Shown here in pieces: positions 17,100 through 24,023 of a stretch of DNA of 24,023 bases. The notes beneath the pieces are model-generated. The model was not told the DNA's origin, did no database searches, and worked only from the letters and a program-made list of their open reading frames with translations. The stretch is from Apostichopus parvimensis. Taxonomy: Eukaryota > Echinodermata > Holothuroidea > Aspidochirotida > Stichopodidae. Where the stretch lies: the NCBI GenBank assembly GCA_000934455.1, contig KN882855.1, forward strand, positions 121,030-145,052, given 5' to 3'. Position 1 is the stretch's first letter. The number at the start of each line of letters is the position of its first letter. The translations under genes were made by a program, and so were the position numbers.

Positions 17100-17960
17100 T
17101 TCCAAGCAGTCTACGTCATAGCGTTTTGCCAACATTGCATGAAGAGTATTTAGAAATGTGCAAAATTAAAGCGTTAGATAGAAGTTTTTTTGGTGGCCAG
17201 GACGAGACAAAGACATTGAATTAACTGTAGTAATCATGTCAAATTTGTTTATCAGTTAGGAAACAGTTACCAGAAGCACCAATATGAAGTTATGGCTTTT
17301 CAAGACCAAGACAACGTATATTCATATAGAGTTTGCAGAGAAGCCTCAAGGTAAATATTTTCTTGTATTTGTTAATGCACATTCTAAATAGACAGAAATA
17401 TACCCAAATGTCAAGAATTAAAACATCTAAGTTAATTGAGATTGTTCGTTTTTAAATTGTCACCATATGGTCTACCGGAAAAAGTTGTTTCCGATAATGG
17501 ACCACAGCTTGTATCAAGTGAGTTTACTGAATTCACGAAGCTAAATGGAGTTAGACATATTAAAATTTCTCGATATCAGAGCGGAGAGATTATTTACAGG
17601 TTTTGTAGCAAGCTCTCAAAAGTAGCAATGAAACCAAATTGTAAGATGACACTAAATCATCATCATAATGCCAACTTTCAAATTCCTTATCGTTGTCAGT
17701 ACACAACACACTGTTACTATAGTCGTTCACCAGCAGAATTATTCATAAAACGTCAAATTCTTAATACCTTTAGTTTCAAGTTGTTAAGACCAAATTTAAA
17801 ATCCAAAGATCACGCAAAACAGGATTCAAAGGAAGCATGACAAATTTACTTTTCAAACCTCGCATAAACTTGCAAAGGAGATCATAATGATCGCACGATA
17901 CACTATCTATAGCCCAACTAACAAAACATCCCAAGTACGTGCAAGTAAGGTTTCGAGTTG
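17100..17960 (+). pseudogene. Retroelement integrase remnant
   Basis: Pieces in order: a decayed zinc-binding region (17110-17240), IHIEFAEKPQGKYFLVFVNA HSK (17310-17390) where the first catalytic Asp is Glu, GLPEKVVSDNGPQLVSSEF (17470-17530) with the second Asp kept, then a damaged C-terminal half with SPAELFIKRQ (17729-17757) and LLRPNLKSKD. Stops and shifts separate the pieces. Confidence 0.82.
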
Positions 17961-18423
17961 ACATCTGTTTATACTGTGAGTCATAGTGATAAAAATAAAA
18001 CGACTTTAAAAGAACAAGTTAACAAGAAGAAGACAACACAGAGAGCACGAAAAGCATTCACCTTCCTATAACAAGTTAAATAATGTCAACACGTCAAAAG
18101 CATAACAAACTATATAAATATTGAACAAATTAATCATTTGTGAACTTTCGTCACTATAGGCTGCTACAATAAATTTACGTATTGCGATTCGTGGTACACA
18201 CTCGCTATATTCCGCATTTACTGTATAGAGCTGTAGTATCAATTCCTCGACATAATACTTAAACATACTACACAAGTAAATAAACATGTCAGTTATTTTC
18301 TCTCCGGTCCCACATACAATTTTTGATTGCGAAAGATAGTAATAATTTTCTAAAGTCATAATGAAATAAGTAATAAACACGATATTTCTTGTAATTTTCA
18401 TCTCCTCTTAACTATCGTGACCG

Positions 18424-18804
18424 TGGCGTAGCAAGGATCAAACTGTCGATCGGGATGCAGCAATAGATATGGTCCCCCTCTCCTCACCCACCCGGCCAAG
18501 GATAGTCCACATTCACCCAAGCCCAAACATAGTTTCAGCTTAGGTGACAGTTCTTTGATGACCGGATATGGCACTCTTAGGCTTTCTCTGTTGAGGAAAG
18601 GTTTTCGTTTGAATTCGCCATATTGGTGGGTTTCGGGAGATACTACTTTTAAGAACTGTACTGGACAAAACATGAGACATAAACAAATGAATAAAATCTT
18701 CTTACTTTTAATACTTGTCTTAAGTCGATTGGTGGTGATATTTTTCGGTCTTTGACATCAGGCCCATGGGCCCCGGGAGTCCGCACCGGCTGCTAGTTAT
18801 GTCA
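18424..18804. mobile_element. Possible non-autonomous hAT-like repeat
   Basis: The left end reads TGGCGTAGCAAGG and the reverse complement of the right end reads TGACATAACTAGC: 9 of 13 positions match. Both resemble the CAGTGGCGTAACTAGG-type ends common on hAT-related elements. The interior shows GGGCCCCGGG near the right end. No target duplication is visible, so the assignment is tentative. Confidence 0.3.
18707..18712 (-). promoter_or_regulatory. Possible poly(A) signal ATTAAA for gene B
   Basis: ATTAAA on the minus strand, about 130 nt past the stop at 18841. No AATAAA was found nearer. Position is plausible; otherwise unsupported. Confidence 0.3.
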
Positions 18805-18840
18805 TTGTCTCTTAAAGCCTTCATGATGAATAACATAAAG

Positions 18841-19149
18841 TTACACTTTCGAGATTACTACATCATTCACATCCTTTGGAACCACTTTCAAAGAACGATC
18901 ACGCCTTGCTTTATTTCTGCTATGACCATAACACGCCAGAAGAATAAGCCCCAAAACTAGCATTGATATAACTACAAGACTCAATACAATCGCAACCACA
19001 TTATTGAACATATTTCCTGTTTTGGCATTTTCATTTTCGTAAGGTGTTGTAGCAACTTTTTGTGTCTTCGTTGCCATGGTCGCCGCCATTTTGGATGTTG
19101 TCATCTTCTGTTCAGTCTTCGTTGTTGGTTTCAATGTGTACATTATCAA
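18841..19149 (-). CDS. CLCA: Gene B C-terminal stalk and transmembrane segment in the +1 frame
   Basis: This frame gives a Thr/Lys-rich stalk (KPTTKTEQKMTTSK), a hydrophobic stretch VVAIVLSLVVISMLVLGLIL (codons at about 18999-18931) and a basic tail HSRNKARRDR, ending in TAA/TAG at 18841. This is the usual layout of a membrane-anchored CLCA C-terminus. It overlaps the exon 15 frame by 38 bases and is shifted by one base from it; no plausible GT-AG intron bridges them. The frame is open from about 19220, so the shift point could be anywhere from there to 19115. It could be a sequence error, an allele, or a recent loss of membrane anchoring. Confidence 0.65.
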   Translation of the reverse strand: MIMYTLKPTTKTEQKMTTSKMAATMATKTQKVATTPYENENAKTGNMFNNVVAIVLSLVVISMLVLGLILLACYGHSRNKARRDRSLKVVPKDVNDVVISKV

Positions 19150-19473
19150 CGGACGTAGTTGTTTTAAGACGTTTAGTAGGTTGAACCGGTTCTGGGGTTG
19201 GTATCTCCTGTCTAAAGGTCATTTTGGCAGTATTTGACATGTCTCCCTCGTTACCCGATTCATCGACAGCATATAGACCTAACACCACCGAATACGTTTC
19301 TAAGTGTTGCGGGATAGTTGCTACCTGAATTATCATAATTTCTTCGTCTCCGTAAGGTGCAGGAGAAGAAAGATTTCCATGTAAAACATCGGTTTGGTAG
19401 ATTTCATTGGTGGTCGATGATTTATTACGTAGGTCCTTTGAAGATTTTGCCCAGCTTATTACGTAATGATGAG
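19112..19473 (-). CDS. CLCA: Gene B exon 15: second half of FN3, Thr/Pro-rich tail, stop
   Basis: The exon starts after CCAATTTCCTCCCCTCAG. It completes the FN3 domain with AHHYVISWAKSSKDLRN, GDEEIMIIQVATIP, and YSVVLGLYAVDESGNEGDMS. It then runs into EIPTPEPVQPTKRLKTTTSV and stops at TGA (19114-19112). The frame that follows one base later holds a transmembrane segment, so either this product is soluble or a one-base shift has separated the two. Confidence 0.87.
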
Positions 19474-22400
19474 CTGAGGGGAGGAAATTGGACCAACATG
19501 TCTACTAGTACGTGTATGTATATGGTGATCGTTCTACAGAAACCAGTGTGGTAAAGGCCTATGTTGTGTTTGTAGGCCTACCAGGAAAACGCCATTATGA
19601 ACAATTGACGCCACTGTAAATAGGACAGTGTTATGTCACTGATTGTTGGTAAACAACCACTTTGACTTATTGCCTCCTCCGTTGATACAGATCTCGGTGA
19701 CTGGTAGCTTATAGATGAAACGAAATGGGGTCAGAGTAATGTGGGTGGGTTAGGGTGGGACAAGGTAGTTGAAACTGAATATGTTCTCACAATAAAGTTT
19801 GGAACTTGCTATATTTCCTCTATCTTTCATAAACTTTCTGCATTCGAATTTTCTTTCTTACTGTTTGTGGGGTGTGTTTCATTACGACTCCTTAATATTG
19901 TCACACGCCACACTTCCGTCTACTTATTTTCTCTATTATGATGACCACTCATGTAGGTCTGTCTATGCAGTCTCAAGTAGAGTATAAAACCGCATTATAT
20001 TTTGATTTATAACATTGAGTAAAGGCTAACAGATGCTTGCAATATGAAATGAATATAATAGTATGCCCAATGGTTGTGAAAATGAAAATGAAAACTGTCA
20101 GGGTATACTGTTATCTTCTCTTTTTAATGGTCATTAAGACACTGCAAATCAGATTTCCAACCATCAACACTCCTCCCCCCTTACTAACTCGAAACTCTTT
20201 TGCCAGAGCAGCACTCACCATTCCCAAAATCAAAATCGTCCCCTGGAGCGGTGAAAGTGATCGTCGCGGTACCCAGACTGAATGAGGTATTCAACACGGC
20301 GAGATCTGTGATCTTGTTGGGTGCAAATGTGTCAGTGGAAGGGTTCCATTCTGGTGGTGTTTCAGAGACACTACTAGCTCCACCTGACACTCCTCTGGTA
20401 AAGTTCGGCGCGGGAACCCCGGCAATCTCTGGTATTGGAGTACCTGGTAACGCTATGGATATATTTCCTTCAGATCAAACGATAAGATAAATGGCGGTAA
20501 CAATATTAAAGATACTCTGGATTGTTTGTACGTTTTGTCGATACTAGTTTTGTCGATACTAGTTCATGTTAAAACTAGTTTAGTTCAGTTTAGTCTATAT
20601 ATTTCTACCATTTCACAACATATCAAAGTTTCATTACTATTTTAAATACGTGCATAGATATGAAGCATGGTTTCGATCGTTTGCTCAGACTGACGCTGAT
20701 GTAGGATGAACTAACCTTCAAGACAAAAATATCTCTCCCGCCCCCACCCCCTCACCGCAACCTCGCCATGGTTATGACCCTTCACACATCCACTGCGCAT
20801 GCGTAATCAGAAGGGGCAGAGGATGAACATGACATAACCCCTCTTTCCCTATACTCACTAATCAGACACGACTGATCTAAATTGTATTTTCCGGTCAATG
20901 ATCCCACATGACAATTAAGATCTTTTAGAGGTTCTTCATAAAATAAAACCAAACGGTCCTTTTATGATTTGATTTGTCATTAGGTGAACACCCCAACTCA
21001 TAATAGAATAAAGTATGTAATACATACATATATATATACCTAAAGATTCGGTTATGTTTCCGGATAAGAGAAGCTCTGGGTCGACATAAATCCCAGTTGC
21101 TGAAAACCGTGACGATGTCCTCGGTCTCAATACCGTGGCTTCTCCATTGTTTTCAACACGTATTTTAAACCCATAGAAGCCAACACCGCTTAACTGAGTG
21201 AAATACCGTGAGTAAATACCGTCGTTCTTTGTTACATCGGCACCTACATTGAAATTTAAAAATAACAACACATTGGTGGAGGTGTTACCGTGCCCAGTTT
21301 CCCTCCCCCAAAAAACAGAACAAACAAACAAAAATGAGAGACTGAAAGGAATAGTACAAGGTTGATAAAACATTACTTTCGTGATAATGATTGATTAGTT
21401 TTAAAAGATTTGGGGAGGGGAGGGGGGTGGTTGGGGCGTGGGGTACTTATTAATTATTGGTAACATATATGTTGTGTGTAAAGTTAAGAAAAAAGAACTC
21501 ACACGTATTGCGTATACTTTCGGTGGTCGTACATCAGTCAGCATACCACATCAATAAGTTGGAATATATACACATACCAGCCCCGTTGTTACACGAACCA
21601 GCGATACATGTTATCCATGCCAACCGTTTTGTCTTATTAACTACACGGGGGTGTACATACGAGCCTGATTGGCCAATACACCATACGGCATACACGTATC
21701 GTCCCCGTTGACACATCAACCATACGAAAGTGCATACGAGCCCTGTTGTAATGCCAACCACATCAGGTGGGCATTTACCAGCCCTGTTGTCATAACAACC
21801 AAAGGGCTATACATACCAGCTCCGTTGTCGTAAAGTTGTAGTTCGACCGGCACTCCAGACGGTGTTTCTACCGTGGCAATAACCGTTGCACCTACTACCG
21901 GATAAAACCGTTGTCGTACTTCAGCGTAGGCAACCATCGGTTTATTGTTAACGATTCCACTCGGTGAACCGCTTAAAAACGAAGATACTATAATCGGATC
22001 AACTCCTTCTTGAGATGGAAATGAGGCCACAGAAACAATAACGTCATGAGCTACAGTGGTATCTTGGTTATATATGAAATACTCCCATGCACCTGGCTGT
22101 GAAAAGAATGTATGAAAACATTAGACTGCACATATCTAACAATGGCAGGTTATTATTTTAAAATAATCACACTTGTAACTAAAATTACAAAGTTAACTTA
22201 TCGAAACAACAAAAAACAAAACATGTAAGAATAATGACAGGTTATTGCATGAAAACAACATATCCAAGTTGTAAGTACAATAGTAGGTTATTGTATCAAA
22301 ACAAATGATTGATATAATCGGTCACAATTTGTAGATATCCTTCATTTTGTAAACATACTGTAACGCTAACTCGGTCTTAGATTTCGTGGGCGCCCAATTA

Positions 22401-23935
22401 TTCCCTTTCGAGGACTGAATCAGTCACGGTACAGACATTACTTCGGCATAAAGCCCTCAATAATAAATAGAGAAACATGCACTTAAACCACAATGGTTAC
22501 AAGTAATTACGATCAAGGTCTCAATACTGAAGTAAAGTCCTATAACACGATACGTATAAACATGTATAGAAGACAAATACAAAGCGTACACAAATATGGC
22601 CTCAATGGTGGATGCCTGGGCTACTACCGAACCAAACGATTCAGAACGGGAGCGAAGACTGGCTCGCAAGTCCCAGGATCTGATTCAGTTGAGCTGATGA
22701 GCAGACGTCACGTGACCTGTAATAATTACGTCACTGTCCACATGAAAAGCACATGTAAACAAAGACATGTGGCCTAGAAAATAGAGGGCAACAGATATGA
22801 TGACCAACGGAATCACAATACATTCCTTCATCACTAGTCTACAGCGGCCTTACCTCGGCGATGTCAGGTATTCTTATTACGACTTTCTTGAACGCTAAAT
22901 CATCCTCGTAATATGCGGAAGACCGATCAAATGTCTCTCCAGATGGTGACGTTACTGTAATATGTACTGCAGCTGCAACAACAAAGGTAACGACCGCAAG
23001 TCAAAGTTGACCACATGAAAGCAATCTACCACTAAAAAACAAGATTTGACATCTGTTTATCCAAGGCGACCTTTGAACTCTTCGTCAAAACAAGAGTTCC
23101 ACCGAATTATCCACACCTATGCTGGCAATTATCCAAAGAACATGTTCTTGATTGTGAAGGTTAAATGCGAATCAAACGTATTAGGTTTCTTCGTAGAAGT
23201 TGATTTACCGTCCGTCTTACTGTCATATTTAGGTCACAAAGCCCTTGTTAATCACGACTGGAGCCTTCAACTGTCCATTTCTAAAGGTTTTCCTCCCCCA
23301 CCCCTTTCAAATTACCTGTTCGTGCCAGAGTGCTATTGAAGTCTCCTCAAATGGAATGATCATACAAATTAAACTTTGGATGGAAAGATATAGATAAAAA
23401 GACTTCATCTTTGAACCGTCAGTGACCTTAATGACCTCACATGACATTTGACCTCGTTTCTCACCTACATGTATATTCAAATCTGACTGATCAACTTCGA
23501 CCAAGTGATAACTAATTCTGGAAATTAAACATTTACAACTGGCATATCGATAGGACCCTAGTGATAAGAAAAACAACATCGTCGGATAGACACACAGCAG
23601 CCAGTCAACCAGACAAACACATAGTGATCGAAAACTATAGATAATCGCATAGCTATAAAAGCGCCATTCACACTGGTCATCAAAGTCGTTTCTTGTATAT
23701 AAACAATGATAATATTTGAACTCAGAGAAAACGTCTAAGGGTTCAGTTTTAAATTTCCTATTTTTTTCATTTCAAACCTTCAACAAATCTTTCGTTTTGT
23801 TTTACCTCCGCTCGATGGATTTGGGTGAAAGTTGGTGAAGTCAAATATTGTCAATCTCCCAATGGTTGAATCGATGTAAACACTTCGCCGAAAACTTTCA
23901 TCATCAACTTCAAAGGCTACAACAACGGATTGAAG
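19112..23935 (-). CDS. CLCA: Gene B: CLCA-family protein, 3' exons; 5' end beyond right edge
   Basis: Six exons join in phase: 23935-23806, 22972-22854, 22096-21817, 21243-21040, 20467-20219 and 19473-19112. They give 447 residues up to a TGA at 19114-19112. They carry the post-VWA beta-rich domain (PGAWEYFI, then LQLYDNGAG and TKNDGIYSRYF) and the FN3 domain (FAPNKITDLAV, FTAPGDDFDFGNAHHYVI, LYAVDESGN). With gene A's first nine exons as a guide, the whole protein would be about 970 residues, close to the 900-950 usual for the family. The gene lies upstream of gene A in the same orientation, so the two form a tandem array. A second open frame downstream (18841-19149) encodes a stalk, transmembrane segment and basic tail that this frame does not reach. 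Confidence 0.9.
19474..20218 (-). other. Gene B intron 14
   Basis: 745 bases between the two FN3 exons. Short open frames on the plus strand are chance; nothing else recognised. Confidence 0.7.
20219..20467 (-). CDS. CLCA: Gene B exon 14: linker and first half of FN3 domain
   Basis: The exon starts after GTTTGATCTGAAG and ends at AATG before GTGAGTGC; 249 bases, phase 1 in and out. It encodes ISIALPGTPIPEIAG, a glycine/serine-rich linker, then WNPSTDTFAPNKITDLAVL and TITFTAPGDDFDFGN. The PPGxITDLxA and WTAPGDDYDxG patterns mark the FN3 domain in this family. Confidence 0.9.
20468..21039 (-). other. Gene B intron 13
   Basis: 572 bases. It contains a perfect 15-bp direct repeat TTTTGTCGATACTAG (20533-20547 and 20548-20562), a plus-strand C-rich run CCCGCCCCCACCCCC (about 20738-20752), and a TA repeat at the donor (21024-21038). 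Confidence 0.7.
21040..21243 (-). CDS. CLCA: Gene B exon 13: DGxYSRYF segment
   Basis: The exon starts after AAATTTCAATGTAG and ends at TTAG before GTATATATATATG; 204 bases, phase 1 in and out. It encodes ADVTKNDGIYSRYF (family: ADATKDDGVYSRYF), then FYGFKIRVENNGEA and VDPELLLSGNITESL. The donor lies inside a TA repeat. Confidence 0.9.
21244..21816 (-). other. Gene B intron 12, with splice-donor repeat array and G-rich tract
   Basis: 573 bases. The donor-proximal half is a ~40-bp tandem repeat (21568-21832, separate entry). A plus-strand G-rich run at 21410-21443 has at least five runs of three or more G. Confidence 0.8.
21568..21832 (-). repeat. Tandem repeat of the exon 12 splice-donor region, about 7 units of 38-43 bp
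   Basis: On the transcript strand the unit core is ACAACGGGGCTGGTATGT. The first unit is the real exon 12 end and donor (core 21828-21811). Further cores end at about 21790, 21749, 21711, 21671, 21632 and 21589 on the plus strand. The last unit again reads ACAACGGGGCTG|GTATGTG, almost identical to the genuine donor. Middle units are more diverged. Confidence 0.8.
21817..22096 (-). CDS. CLCA: Gene B exon 12: beta-rich domain ending in DNGAG
   Basis: The exon starts after CATTCTTTTCACAG and ends at GCTG before GTATGTAT; 280 bases, phase 0 in and phase 1 out. It opens with PGAWEYFIYNQDTT (family: xGTWxYxL), includes MVAYAEVRQRFYPVVGATV and ends VPVELQLYDNGAG, a CLCA hallmark completed by the next exon. 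The frame stays open for 33 codons past the donor, to 21716. The donor region is tandemly repeated downstream. Confidence 0.9.
22097..22853 (-). other. Gene B intron 11, with degenerate repeats and the block shared with gene A
   Basis: 757 bases. Positions 22141-22320 hold degenerate copies of the TGTAAGAATAATGACAGG...TTATTGCAT repeat also seen at 30-260. Positions 22326-22853 match 419-955 at about 95%. A plus-strand open frame (22493-22777) is not judged coding. Confidence 0.75.
22854..22972 (-). CDS. CLCA: Gene B exon 11
   Basis: The exon starts after TTTGTTGTTGCAG and ends at GAG before GTAAGGCC; 119 bases. It encodes AAVHITVTSPSGETFDRSS, then YYEDDLAFKK and IRIPDIAE. It differs from the gene A exon at 21 of 119 bases and 12 of 40 residues. 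Confidence 0.88.
22973..23805 (-). other. Gene B intron 10
   Basis: 833 bases, colinear with gene A intron 10. No gene seen; short open frames on both strands are not supported. Confidence 0.75.
23806..23935 (-). CDS. CLCA: Gene B exon 10 (numbered as in gene A)
   Basis: The exon starts after TTTGTTCTTTTGAAG and ends at GGAG before GTAAAAC; 130 bases, same phases as the gene A exon. It encodes LQSVVVAFEVDD, then SVYIDSTIGRLTIFDFTNF and HPNPSSG. Compared with gene A it differs at 24 of 130 bases; 16 of 43 residues change and only two codons change silently. Confidence 0.88.
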
Positions 23936-24023
23936 CTTCAAAAGAACAAACATAACTGAGATGAGAGACTCCTACTGTCTTGTATGGATGATGAAGCTAA
24001 GAGAGGGGAGGGAATGGGTGGGG

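Larger units (their letters stand above)
14700..17960 (+). mobile_element. Degenerate Ty3/gypsy retroelement (gag-pol remnants)
   Basis: Pieces of a gypsy-type gag-pol occur in the normal order on the plus strand: gag end and zinc knuckle, aspartic protease, reverse transcriptase, RNase H and integrase. They are broken by many stops and frameshifts and are shorter than in an intact element, so it cannot be functional. I could not find paired LTRs, a primer binding site or a target duplication by eye. It lies between the start of gene A and the end of gene B, in the opposite orientation to both. Confidence 0.9.
17961..18840. other. 3' flank of gene B / intergenic sequence
   Basis: No gene is seen. 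On the minus strand a possible poly(A) signal ATTAAA lies at 18712-18707, about 130 nt after the transmembrane-frame stop. Positions 18424-18804 may be a small transposon relic (separate entry). The rest is unremarkable AT-rich sequence. Confidence 0.4.

Noticed and set aside
16917-17110. Search for LTRs or a polypurine tract near the retroelement (a GGGGGGG run at about 16911)
   Set aside because: The G run is internal to the element, and I found no matching direct repeats flanking 14700-17960 by eye.
18398-18673. 91-codon minus-strand open frame downstream of gene B
   Set aside because: It falls within the possible hAT-like relic and shows no known domain.

Overview
This is a eukaryotic, intron-rich, AT-rich window. 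It is most likely from a marine invertebrate deuterostome; an echinoderm is my best guess from the gene family, the intron style and the short interspersed repeats containing TGACCTTTGACCT, but the sequence alone does not settle the species. There is one assembly gap (509 N, 11411-11919).

The window holds two neighbouring genes of one family, both on the minus strand: calcium-activated chloride channel regulators (CLCA), which are secreted or membrane-anchored proteins with an N-terminal zinc-metalloprotease-like domain, a von Willebrand A (VWA) domain with a MIDAS metal site, a beta-rich domain and a fibronectin III (FN3) domain. Gene A starts at 13621 and can be followed through 11 exons that join in phase with GT-AG boundaries. 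They give 606 codons, ending at 956; the remaining 3' exons lie beyond the left edge. Gene B enters from the right edge. Its last six exons (23935 down to 19112 or 18841) carry the end of the beta-rich part, the FN3 domain and the C-terminus. The two genes are therefore complementary views of one gene model: A shows the N-terminal two thirds and B shows the C-terminal half, overlapping in exons 10 and 11.

Layout from left to right: 1-955 intron 11 of gene A; 956-8365 exons 11 to 2 of gene A, with short introns holding an 18-bp minisatellite and G-rich tracts; 8366-13441 a long first intron with the gap, flanked by two copies of the same ~1.6 kb stretch that includes exon 1; 13442-13621 the complete first exon with signal peptide; 13622-14700 intergenic; about 14700-17960 a dead Ty3/gypsy retroelement on the plus strand (gag zinc knuckle, protease, RT, RNase H and integrase remnants); 18424-18804 a possible small hAT-type repeat; 18841-23935 the 3' half of gene B.

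The most interesting signals are these. (1) In the two exons shared by A and B, the coding DNA is more diverged than the flanking introns and most changes alter the protein, which points to diversifying selection. (2) The exon 1 duplication ends exactly at both gap edges, so it is probably an unmerged allelic overlap. (3) The C-terminus of gene B is split over two reading frames, separating the FN3 domain from the transmembrane segment. (4) A ~40-bp tandem repeat has copied the 5' splice site of gene B exon 12 several times. I see no RNA genes, CRISPR arrays or bacterial features, and no wholly new system.
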